A stretch of 64,000 bases of DNA from Hymenolepis diminuta (lineage: Eukaryota > Platyhelminthes > Cestoda > Cyclophyllidea > Hymenolepididae), in contig CAADRB010000029.1 in NCBI GenBank assembly GCA_900708905.1, positions 1,024,978-1,088,977 of the forward strand. Reading direction: 5' to 3'. This document shows positions 59,001-64,000 of this stretch, piece by piece. The translations under genes were made by a program, and so were the position numbers. The notes beneath the pieces were generated by a model. It was not told where the DNA came from and ran no database searches. It worked only from the letters and a program-made list of their open reading frames with translations. Position 1 is the stretch's first letter, and every line of letters starts with the position of its first letter.

Positions 59001-61053
59001 GAGTAAATATCGAGGGTCTCCTTTTTGCATTCCAGCTGTTTATTTTTCCCTTGTATTTACTCCCTTCTGCATTATGACTGGGAGCTTTACAAATGGTGTA
59101 AACGCAAAACTGAAATCATGTACACACATTCACAGTAGAGCCCATCCACCAATCAATGAACGGCTAGTTTGGACAAGGTCGTGATTCTGATTTGACTAAC
59201 GTCACACCTGGCATATAACTTTGGGTGGAATTTTTGGACGAAATACCTATTTTATGAGACCACTTGGCAAAAGAATCCTGCATCACATAGAATGTCTCGT
59301 AGGGCTTTAATAAAATGTAGTTAGGGCGAGACATAGGACGACCGTGTGTGAACGGTAAGTGAATTTTGTAAATCAGGGAGGCGACTCTTTATTATTTTGC
59401 TGTTGAGATAAAATTTTTCAAAATTAAGATTTGGAATTTCATTTACCTCCACCACCTGCACCTCCACTTCCTGCATCCGGTGGTTGATAGGAAATGGTCA
59501 GCTGGATACTTTGCTATAAAAAATAATAAAGTATATCAAATATTTTACCGAAATATTTCAAAATTCAATGTATATTACATTTTACAAATGGTCATGTAAA
59601 GATCTATTTAACTATTCAAATAGGAACTTTTTACATTTTTTGAAATTAAACAGTCTCTATTCTTGCCGCTTTTAACAATTTTCTGTCTTAATATTGAATC
59701 TAAATTTTTCTAAACTGTACTATGAATTCGTCAATTTTATCCGTAGAAAAAACCATTCTCTAAATAAGAAATTACAATGCTGTGAGTTAAATTAAATCCA
59801 TATTTATCATTTATCAAAGCACAAATAAAGATAAGAGAACTTTATTACCAACTAGGAAACCATAATCTTTTTTTAAATATTATAATCATTTTACTTAAAA
59901 ATTGAATAGCCTCAATTACAAAATGGACACAGAAGACAACTGATATAGCCAACAGAGTTGCCATGGCGACAGATTATAAAGGGATAAAAAATGTAACCAA
60001 ACTATTATTTATAATTACAGAAAATAAAATCAAAATCCACGTCTATACCTGCAATGTTAAGAATAGCTTTTATTAATGTTAACTTACCTGTGTTGCTTGA
60101 CCATTTTTATCATTTAAAGTTAGTGATTCTTTCTTTTCCTTTTCACCCGTGATAAGGGATCCCAACGGAACCATAACCTTGCCCATAAATCTAAAATAGT
60201 TTAGATAGTCGTTAGAAATACAACTGTAAATAAAATAATAGTGGAATTTAATTAGAAAAATATTCATCAAATAATACATAACCAAAGCAAAGCGAAATAA
60301 TATTCAATTATATAACTTTCTACAAAAAGTGTTTGCAGTTTATAGTAAGGTAAAATTCAAACGAAATCTTTGATAAATGAACCAGTTATATAACATTTCA
60401 AACATTAAGTTAACTTACTTGTCAACGGAAACGTCATCGTGGTCGAATACACTGACATCCAATTCATCATTTGGCGCTAGAGCTTCATTTTTCAAATCAA
60501 ATTCGAGACTCTAAAGAAATAAAGCAATTGATGTTACGAACGTACCTCATTCCACTCAGGGTTAAGATTGTCATTGATATATTTGGTCTTCATTTTATTG
60601 CCTATGCAAGAAATAGTAAAATAATTACTATTCAGTTTAGCATAGAGGGGTAGGAAAAAATTATAAATAGGCTTTAAACATTTTTAAATGGACTAAAATT
60701 AATAAATAACAGTTTCTTTAATATACCTTTGCAATAATTCGTTCAAGTGATTTATTTTAATAAATGTAATAATGAATGAAAAAAATAAATCAAACTAAAA
60801 ATCACTTGAAACAAGAAAATATTAATAATTAAATCTATAACGGAGCTCAAATGGTTGAAATGTTCTACATAAGGAGTGTGTTAAAATTTTGTTCGCAATT
60901 ATAATATTATATTTATAAGAATAAATTATTAAACTGAAATTTAAGTGATTAAATCTACATACCCCTGAATTGGATTTTACAATAAGGATCGCTTTTTCCG
61001 ATTAACTCCACATTTTTAAGATTTACAGCTTTTTCAACACGAACCCGCAACAT
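35038..61053 (-). CDS. Ferlin, dysferlin/myoferlin type (whole gene span, 39 coding exons)
   Basis: This is a large tail-anchored multi-C2 protein expected to act in calcium-dependent vesicle fusion, membrane repair or muscle membrane maintenance. The 39 exons sum to 6,303 nt, giving 2,100 residues plus a stop, close to human dysferlin and myoferlin. All junctions keep the frame. Domains in order: C2A (1-114), Gly/Ser linker (130-190), C2B (198-320), FerI region (329-400), C2C (371-470), FerA (about 630-745), FerB (746-830), nested DysF (846-1089), C2D (1094-1240), C2E (1245-1388), linkers (1389-1517), C2F (about 1590-1730), C2G (1804-2004), transmembrane helix (2067-2089) and a short lumenal tail. 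The DysF domains place it in the type 1 group. The start M-L-R-V matches the usual ferlin N-terminus. Introns not listed separately hold nothing I can recognise. Confidence 0.95.
35152..35299 (-). CDS. Ferlin exon 38: membrane anchor
   Basis: Residues 2041-2090. [15 protein letters not shown] is the conserved ferlin juxtamembrane block, followed by a helix [19 protein letters not shown]. Cysteines at three nearby sites ([11 protein letters not shown]) include two that stand where vertebrate ferlins have tryptophan. The donor CCT|GTAAGT is in phase 0. Confidence 0.95.
35376..35485 (-). CDS. Ferlin exon 37
   Basis: Residues 2005-2040, [10 protein letters not shown] onward, including [10 protein letters not shown], the conserved segment between the last C2 domain and the anchor. 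Acceptor ATTTTAG; the donor GTATAT splits a lysine codon after two bases. Confidence 0.93.
35486..36142 (-). other. Ferlin intron 36
   Basis: 657 nt, AT-rich, bounded by GTAAAT and GATTTTAG. No feature seen. Confidence 0.6.
36143..36562 (-). CDS. Ferlin exon 36: C2G, main part
   Basis: Residues 1865-2004. [17 protein letters not shown] and [14 protein letters not shown] are near-invariant in ferlins; the second carries the calcium-loop aspartates. F-W-P-F follows near the end. Phase 0 at both ends. Confidence 0.96.
36639..36821 (-). CDS. Ferlin exon 35: start of C2G
   Basis: Residues 1804-1864: [11 protein letters not shown], then N-I-T-P-R-R-P, V-I-V-W-N-T and [11 protein letters not shown]. 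All are conserved ferlin signatures. Phase 0 at both ends. Confidence 0.95.
36822..37698 (-). other. Ferlin intron 34
   Basis: 877 nt, AT-rich, bounded by GTAGGC and TTCTTAG. No coding or repeat feature recognised. Confidence 0.6.
37699..38259 (-). CDS. Ferlin exon 34: C2F
   Basis: Residues 1617-1803. [11 protein letters not shown] and [15 protein letters not shown] carry canonical calcium-binding aspartates. D-L-E-N-R-L-L and C-G-I-P-Q-S-Y follow, then P-E-R-L-A-L-H and V-K-E-H-V-E-T-R. The longest exon of the gene (561 nt), phase 0 at both ends. Confidence 0.96.
38335..38631 (-). CDS. Ferlin exon 33: pre-C2F and first C2F strand
   Basis: Residues 1518-1616. F-K-L-Y-R-G-K-S, then an acidic E-E-D-E-E-E-N run, [14 protein letters not shown], and [14 protein letters not shown] opening C2F. 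The donor is GTCAGT, phase 0. Confidence 0.95.
38703..38816 (-). CDS. Ferlin exon 32
   Basis: Residues 1480-1517, including [14 protein letters not shown], the ferlin D-W-W-S-K-F-Y-A-S block, and K-E-R-G-Y-D-L-L-K. It begins ATG after TTTAG, but this is an internal methionine. Phase 0 at both ends. Confidence 0.93.
39008..39112 (-). CDS. Ferlin exon 31: linker
   Basis: Residues 1445-1479, [12 protein letters not shown] onward. A basic then acidic linker with no strong ferlin match. The donor GTTAGC is weak, but the phase (0) and acceptor CATTTAG fit. Confidence 0.75.
39485..39565 (-). CDS. Ferlin exon 30: linker, possibly alternative
   Basis: Residues 1418-1444, including [17 protein letters not shown]. 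81 nt, phase 0 at both ends, so skipping keeps the frame. Acceptor CCGTCAG, donor CAG|GTTAAT. Supported by splice sites and phase rather than by ferlin homology. Confidence 0.6.
39941..40026 (-). CDS. Ferlin exon 29: linker after C2E
   Basis: Residues 1389-1417, [12 protein letters not shown] onward. It takes one base from exon 28 and ends in phase 0 with a consensus GTAAGT. Confidence 0.82.
40027..40777 (-). other. Ferlin intron 28
   Basis: 751 nt, bounded by GTAAGG and CTTGTAG. No feature seen. Confidence 0.6.
40778..41210 (-). CDS. Ferlin exon 28: C2E
   Basis: Residues 1245-1388. [29 protein letters not shown] and [11 protein letters not shown] are standard ferlin C2E signatures. It lacks the full aspartate set, as in relatives. 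Starts in phase 0, leaves one base. Confidence 0.96.
41282..41401 (-). CDS. Ferlin exon 27: end of C2D
   Basis: Residues 1205-1244, with L-Q-W-Y-P-I-K-K and [11 protein letters not shown], the last C2D strand. Phase 0 at both ends, donor GTGAGT. Confidence 0.95.
41482..41771 (-). CDS. Ferlin exon 26: C2D core
   Basis: Residues 1108-1204. [14 protein letters not shown] and [11 protein letters not shown] carry all five typical C2 calcium-site acidic positions. [11 protein letters not shown] is conserved. Takes one base from exon 25; donor GTATGT. Confidence 0.96.
41853..41895 (-). CDS. Ferlin exon 25: start of C2D
   Basis: Residues 1094-1107, [14 protein letters not shown], plus one base of an asparagine codon. 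43 nt, acceptor GTTTTAG, donor GTAGGT. Confidence 0.88.
42159..42170 (-). CDS. Ferlin exon 24: 12-nt microexon
   Basis: Four lysine codons between acceptor TTTATTCAG and donor GTTAGT, phase 0 on both sides. It would add K-K-K-K between the DysF region and C2D. Skipping it keeps the frame, so it may be alternative. Supported by flanking splice sites only. Confidence 0.55.
42257..42439 (-). CDS. Ferlin exon 23: outer DysF C-terminal part
   Basis: Residues 1029-1089. [10 protein letters not shown] and R-R-R-R-W-H-R-K are DysF-C signatures. The acceptor is AAG (TTCAAG), the only non-TAG/CAG acceptor in the gene. Donor GTAAGT, phase 0. Confidence 0.93.
42440..43184 (-). other. Ferlin intron 22
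   Basis: 745 nt, bounded by GTTTGT and CTTCAAG. No feature recognised. Confidence 0.55.
43185..43214 (-). CDS. Ferlin exon 22: 30-nt exon
   Basis: Residues 1019-1028, [10 protein letters not shown], between the two DysF repeats. Acceptor TTACAG, donor GTTTGT, phase 0. It corresponds in position to a helical spacer in vertebrate ferlins; frame-neutral, so possibly alternative. Confidence 0.7.
43309..43439 (-). CDS. Ferlin exon 21: inner DysF
   Basis: Residues 975-1018: [23 protein letters not shown], typical of the inner DysF repeat. Takes one base from exon 20; donor GTAAGT, phase 0. Confidence 0.94.
43808..44195 (-). CDS. Ferlin exon 20: DysF N-terminal region
   Basis: Residues 846-974. 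[28 protein letters not shown] and [13 protein letters not shown] are DysF-N motifs. Donor GAAG|GTATGT leaves one base. Confidence 0.96.
44306..44452 (-). CDS. Ferlin exon 19: end of FerB
   Basis: Residues 797-845, with [10 protein letters not shown] and ending T-V-V-A-E-T, which joins Y-E-N-E in exon 20 as in vertebrate ferlins. The donor is the unusual GTTCGT; the downstream open frame runs to a stop with no better donor. Confidence 0.85.
44527..44679 (-). CDS. Ferlin exon 18: FerB
   Basis: Residues 746-796. [23 protein letters not shown] and L-V-R-T-L-M-L-K are the FerB core. Phase 0 at both ends. Confidence 0.95.
44760..44955 (-). CDS. Ferlin exon 17: FerA, second half
   Basis: Residues 680-745: helical segment [16 protein letters not shown], then [10 protein letters not shown]. 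It completes a glutamine codon split with exon 16. Confidence 0.9.
45253..45359 (-). CDS. Ferlin exon 16: FerA, first half
   Basis: Residues 645-679, [12 protein letters not shown] onward to L-D-Q-F-I-M-D-C. Helical, starts in phase 0, leaves two bases. Confidence 0.9.
45446..45748 (-). CDS. Ferlin exon 15
   Basis: Residues 544-644. [36 protein letters not shown] and W-E-D-I-S-Y-R-L are hallmark ferlin blocks. Phase 0 at both ends. Confidence 0.96.
45825..46042 (-). CDS. Ferlin exon 14
   Basis: Residues 471-543: [17 protein letters not shown], and [11 protein letters not shown], strongly conserved. Takes one base from exon 13; donor TCT|GTAGGG. Confidence 0.95.
46043..46879 (-). other. Ferlin intron 13
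   Basis: 837 nt, bounded by GTTAGT and CAACCTAG. No feature recognised. Confidence 0.6.
46880..46962 (-). CDS. Ferlin exon 13: end of C2C
   Basis: Residues 443-470, [14 protein letters not shown], the third C2C calcium loop, then L-G-D-I-S-A-L. Phases 2 in, 1 out. Confidence 0.93.
47083..47126 (-). CDS. Ferlin exon 12: C2C
   Basis: Residues 429-442, [14 protein letters not shown], with the following tryptophan codon split. Only 44 nt, but it joins perfectly to D-R-L-S in exon 13. Confidence 0.93.
47204..47272 (-). CDS. Ferlin exon 11: C2C
   Basis: Residues 406-428, [14 protein letters not shown] onward. Phase 0 at both ends; ends in L-G-V-Q before F-P-S-M. Confidence 0.92.
47273..48421 (-). 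other. Ferlin intron 10
   Basis: 1.15 kb, AT-rich, bounded by GTAAAT and CATTTTAG. A 65-codon minus-strand open frame at 47878-48075 has no domain and no splice support. Confidence 0.6.
48422..48525 (-). CDS. Ferlin exon 10: C2C start
   Basis: Residues 371-405: [13 protein letters not shown], then [14 protein letters not shown], the ferlin V-D-P-F-V-x-V-x-F-A-G-K block. Takes one base from exon 9. Confidence 0.94.
48775..48857 (-). CDS. Ferlin exon 9: FerI
   Basis: Residues 343-370, [13 protein letters not shown] onward to Y-T-G-E-D-Y-P-Q. Matches the FerI consensus N-L-L-x-P-x-G-x-x-L-R. Splits codons at both ends. Confidence 0.94.
48858..49494 (-). other. Ferlin intron 8
   Basis: 637 nt, bounded by GTAAGT and ATTTTAG. 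It contains a G-rich (minus strand) tract 45 bp after the exon 8 donor. Confidence 0.6.
49432..49450 (-). other. G-rich intronic tract near the exon 8 donor
   Basis: On the sense strand it reads as G-runs of two, five, seven and two separated by single adenines. It lies 45 nt downstream of the donor of a 44-nt exon, where G-runs commonly act as splicing enhancers. The role is inferred. Confidence 0.3.
49495..49538 (-). CDS. Ferlin exon 8: acidic linker before FerI
   Basis: Residues 329-342, [14 protein letters not shown]. 44 nt; the donor GTAAGT leaves two bases of an alanine codon. The acidic run D-x-D-I-E before N-I-L-R-P is conserved in ferlins. Confidence 0.92.
49539..50429 (-). other. 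Ferlin intron 7
   Basis: 891 nt, AT-rich, bounded by GTGGGT and CTTTGTAG. No feature recognised. Confidence 0.6.
50430..50822 (-). CDS. Ferlin exon 7: C2B
   Basis: Residues 198-328. [37 protein letters not shown] and L-G-P-G-D-E-A-P are ferlin C2B signatures. The first loop reads N-I-S-P rather than D-P, so calcium binding is unlikely. Phase 0 at both ends. Confidence 0.96.
50823..55503 (-). other. Ferlin intron 6 (4.7 kb)
   Basis: The largest ferlin intron. AT-rich and unique-looking, with a GC-richer stretch at about 52970-53100 that holds an 18-bp perfect palindrome. No nested gene, tRNA or transposon recognised on either strand. Confidence 0.6.
53057..53074. repeat. 18-bp perfect palindrome in ferlin intron 6
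   Basis: TGCATGCATATGCATGCA reads the same on both strands. Built from TGCA units around a central CATATG E-box-type core. Possibly a binding site; function unknown. Confidence 0.6.
55504..55685 (-). CDS. Ferlin exon 6: Gly/Ser linker and C2B lead-in
   Basis: Residues 137-197. It opens with a low-complexity [12 protein letters not shown] segment and ends S-T-K-V-Q-D-F-Q, the conserved lead into C2B. Alternative AG acceptors six bases apart exist (CTGCAG repeat), so its exact start may vary by two residues. Confidence 0.88.
55686..59446 (-). other. Ferlin intron 5 (3.8 kb)
   Basis: AT-rich, bounded by GTAAAT and CCATGCAG. Short open frames on both strands have no recognisable domain. No repeat or RNA gene recognised. 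Confidence 0.6.
59447..59513 (-). CDS. Ferlin exon 5: linker after C2A
   Basis: Residues 115-136, [13 protein letters not shown], the last C2A strand with the conserved Y-Q-P-P, then a Gly-rich tail. Leaves one base. Confidence 0.92.
60088..60190 (-). CDS. Ferlin exon 4: C2A
   Basis: Residues 80-114: [13 protein letters not shown] onward, then [10 protein letters not shown]. Completes a lysine codon split with exon 3; donor GTAAGT. Confidence 0.93.
60419..60510 (-). CDS. Ferlin exon 3: C2A
   Basis: Residues 50-79: S-L-E-F-D-L-K, and V-S-V-F-D-H-D-D-V, the third calcium loop with three aspartates. Acceptor TTCTTTAG, donor GTAAGT. Confidence 0.94.
60546..60601 (-). CDS. Ferlin exon 2: C2A
   Basis: Residues 31-49: [18 protein letters not shown], matching the ferlin K-x-T-K-x-I-x-x-x-x-N-P-x-W-N-E block. 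35-nt intron before exon 3, very short. Confidence 0.92.
60963..61053 (-). CDS. Ferlin exon 1 (coding part): start of C2A
   Basis: Residues 1-30, [12 protein letters not shown] onward to S-D-P-Y-C-K-I. M-L-R-V is the standard ferlin N-terminus, which selects the ATG at 61051-61053. The frame is open upstream for 16 codons to a CATAG acceptor at 61101-61102, so this exon probably carries about 47 nt of 5' UTR. Confidence 0.9.
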
Positions 61054-61729
61054 GATGCTGTCAAAATGCGCGGAGTATGCATTAAGGTCGAACTTGTATA
61101 CTATGAAACTTAAAACAAAATATTAAAATTGGATTAAATTGCATTTCAGCTTTAATTTTAAATATCGTATTTTACATTTGATATTATTTGCATTCATATT
61201 TTAATAAAATTTTCATAAGGACAAGTTCTTTGGAATGGCGTTCGTCTTTTACTGTTAACGAATATTCTTTTAAATATCACGGTATTATCCTAACCTGCCT
61301 AATGATTCACAAGCTTATAATTTGTTCGTTCGAGTAGTCTTAAATAATTTCTCTGTTCGAATTTATTCAAACTTTTGCGGAATTTTAATATACTTTCACA
61401 CCAGACTGTCTGAAATTTATGTTGACAAATTTAGACATTTCATGAATGGCTGAAAATGCTCTTTGATTAGCACTCATTTGTACATTGGAATTTAATTTAA
61501 AATTTAATGATTTTTGTAAATCTTTTCTGAATATTGATATTTTTACTTCATATAAATAGTAAGCAAGTAAAAATTAAAGTATTTTTCATTAGTTTCACTT
61601 TAATTTGTATCATTTTAAAACAATATTAAATTTTGAGATTGTCAAACTATTGTCGTAATCCACTTAAAATTTGACTTTTAGCTTGTTCGCGGCTTGGTTA
61701 TCTCTTAACTAGATGAACTTTTCACTTAC

Positions 61730-61800
61730 GCAAAAATCCCTTGCTCTTTCTTTGTCCCACCTTAGTGTTGCACTTTAAAACGAAATTTGTTGTGCACCAA
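61730..61800 (-). other. Candidate non-coding first exon of the ferlin gene
   Basis: A consensus GTAAGT donor (61724-61729) follows a GC-richer stretch on the minus strand. It pairs with the acceptor at 61101-61102 to give a 629-nt 5' UTR intron. An ATTGG (reverse CCAAT) lies at 61797-61801. The right boundary shown is arbitrary. Trans-splicing to the acceptor at 61101 is an alternative. Confidence 0.3.
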
Positions 61801-61801
61801 T

Positions 61802-63092
61802 AGCTTGCTCACACTGTACCACACATTTTTTTGTTTTTCGTAAGTCTCTGACTTCACCAATTTGCTTCTTTTTTCAATTCGGATATCGATTTTTCAGAAT
61901 TTATTATATATTTATCAAGCTTTTCTAATGGGTCTAACTTCCATACATGTAATCACGAACTTAAGAAATAAATGCTGGGGTAAACGGCACGTTGTTTTAA
62001 TTAAAATACATCGGAATGATAAATAATCTTGTTGCACGGGTTGGATGACACTTAGACTATGACGTAATCTGCGGTTCTTACTAGAGTACCAGGCACTTTT
62101 TACAAATGTAATCTGGCGGAACCCAATGGTATGAAATATGAGTAAAACAAGTAAAATCTGTCATAAATGACGCAAAAAATCAGCTAAATAAAAGAACATT
62201 AAAGATGCTAAATTCAGAAAGTGGGAAAATAAGGAACAATGAATAGAATATTCGTTTTTGGAAATATATCGTTTACTTCGGTCAACACAATGCAAGTATC
62301 ATGCAAACTTAATTGGTGATCTTATTTTTGTCTTACTTGCATGTAAACGAAAAATATGGAAAACAGTCTTGTAATTTCAGTTGTATATTCGAATCGAGGC
62401 AGTAGAAATCACTGTCATTGAAAGTCTAAGCAGATCATAATAAACTTTAGTGTATCCCAACATATTTTATAGTTTAGTTTTTTGACTTCGAATTCGGGCA
62501 GAATTGACCTTCAGACACTGATAAAATATATATTTGGTAATTATTTTTAAAGATGGAAATACTCATTGAAAAATATTTATTTACCTGTCCTAGATCCAAG
62601 CGTTTCAGAAACGAAGACAAAATTTCTTGTATTAAAGTCTTGTGCTAAATTTTAGGTTATTTCTTATTGGTAATAAGTAGAAGAATTCTAGATAAAATGC
62701 TCTAAATTCTTGTGGTTATAACGTAAAAGATTAGAAGTCTCGATAGTACCTCGCAGAATAGACTAATCTAGAAGAGATTAATATTGGAACTTAAAACAGA
62801 ATCCTATAACAAAAAAACGGAACACAAGGAAGGTTATCGTAATTAGTAGGGAATTAAAAAGGAAATTACACTTTTATTTATAAAAAATGTTGGAAGAGGG
62901 GAAGTAATGATTTTTTCCTCCTGCATCTCCCATCATAGACAATTCACTCGCAGGTCTTAGAGGTTCCATGCTTGTTCAAACTCCACGTGTTGAAACCTTA
63001 ACCTGAGATCTGGATGGGAGAACCTGAATAAGAAAAGAACACAAAGAAATATAACGCTTATAATAAGTTGATTCCGTGAGCCTAAGTTGAAG
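61802..63092. other. Ferlin upstream region
   Basis: AT-rich, with no gene recognised. It probably contains the ferlin promoter and separates it from the retrotransposon relic. Confidence 0.5.
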
Positions 63093-64000
63093 TTAATTAC
63101 GGTGGCGGACCCACGTGTGCCTACCGACCTCAACATCGTAAATCATGCTGGCATGCCGGTTTGTGATAATCGGAGATGTCCACTGGTGACTCAGCCGGTC
63201 ATCACGACCGTAATTTGGTGTTTTAACAAAAAAAATCGCTCCTCTGACTGCATCCCCTCCCGTCCGTGATGGGTTTCTTCAGCAGTAGCGCTCTGTGCAG
63301 CATCCTCGCTTTTTCTCGGAGTTGATCTGTATCCTGGCAAGACATTTTGCAATACCTCTACCGTAGTTCCCCTTCCTTTCATCAGTCATTAAGGTCAGTG
63401 GTACTACTTCTGGCTATTCAGAATATAAATCAACCATAAGTAAATACATAATACTACTTACCGATCCAAGGGGTTTCCGTTTATGGTCATAGCACGGGAT
63501 CTTGGAGAATCAAATTCTTTGCAGCTTGCTGGCATTTTTTGCACTGGCGCACGAGATGTCCGGTGCCCTTGCTCATGCCTAGCCGGTAAACATATTCTTC
63601 GGCTATAGATCTCATTCAGCTTATTCAAGGATGACTCGAGTGAAACGGTCGTAGAACGAAATTTCCAAGAGCAAAAGGAACAGTAACCCTATCCAAAAAC
63701 ATTAAAAGAGAATCAACTGCCGTTAATGAATCTCGATGACGGTAAAGCCCAAGTAAATCATCTTTTGATGGAAAAGAAGGCCATTTGGACTGAAAAACTT
63801 TAAAGCCATTTCCTTTCGTACGCCCTTTGCCGATACTGATGTATTTCGAATAGACTCCACCAGTGCGTGCTGAATATCTCTTTCGACCGACACGAACGCA
63901 ACCACTGTTTCTTCGTTTGGTGAGCGTTTATTATCGATAAAGCGAGATAAATCATCATCTTGGTCAAAATCCACCATTTCCTGGTAACTGATATCGTAGG
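63093..64000 (-). mobile_element. Dead Ty3/Gypsy-type retrotransposon pol fragment (RNase H end to integrase C-terminus)
   Basis: Read right to left on the minus strand: Y-D-I-S-Y ... D-L-S-R-F-I-D (63925-63995) resembles the RNase H end. V-S-V-E-R-D-I-Q-H-A-L follows. Integrase zinc-finger remains are F-H-S-S-H-P (63628-63648) and V-R-Q-C-K-K-C-Q-Q-A-A-K (about 63518-63555). T-T-V-E-V-L-Q-N-V-L-P-G-Y-R-S-T-P (about 63320-63375) and Y-D-V-E-V-G-R-H-T-W-V-R-H-R-N (63096-63140) match the integrase tail, ending at a stop at 63093-63095. There is a frameshift near 63790, several in-frame stops, and only about 150 bp between zinc finger and tail where the whole catalytic core should be. It is non-functional and truncated by the window edge. 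No LTR is seen. Confidence 0.85.

Overview
This is a eukaryotic window from an AT-rich, intron-containing genome (roughly one-third GC by eye). No operons, ribosome binding sites or prokaryotic features are seen. A dysferlin/myoferlin-type ferlin, a Hox first exon, an EGF/TSP1 membrane protein and a decayed Ty3/Gypsy element together indicate a metazoan. Small exons, many short introns, and 3' splice sites that usually end in TAG rather than CAG fit an invertebrate. A parasitic flatworm is my best guess, but the sequence alone does not prove it.

Layout. (1) 2290-2971 (minus) is the first coding exon of a Hox gene. It ends just after a hexapeptide-type W-P-W-M motif; the homeobox exon is beyond the left edge. 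(2) About 3.1-12.9 kb is gene-poor, with several GC-richer islands that may be regulatory. (3) 12929-13663 (plus) is an intronless gene for a secreted, Ig-like, probably GPI-anchored protein. (4) 14.1-24.7 kb is gene-poor. (5) 26602-34638 (plus), possibly starting at 24683, is a multi-exon gene for a type I membrane protein with EGF-like modules and a thrombospondin type-1 repeat. (6) 61053 down to 35038 (minus) is a complete ferlin. I reconstructed 39 coding exons whose phases all close into one 2,100-residue frame. The ferlin and the EGF/TSP1 gene converge tail to tail, with about 400 bp between their stop codons. (7) 63093-64000 (minus) is a dead Ty3/Gypsy pol fragment whose integrase core is deleted; it continues past the right edge.

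The genes have no obvious shared pathway. The ferlin is expected to act in calcium-dependent membrane fusion and repair. The EGF/TSP1 and Ig-like proteins are predicted surface molecules. The Hox gene is a patterning regulator, and its large non-coding flank is the likeliest place for cis-regulatory DNA. I found no CRISPR array, rRNA, tRNA or convincing microRNA, and nothing that looks like a wholly new molecular system. The items most worth follow-up are the orphan Ig-like gene, the 12-nt ferlin microexon, the tryptophan-to-cysteine changes beside the ferlin membrane anchor, and the promoter architecture of the Hox exon.
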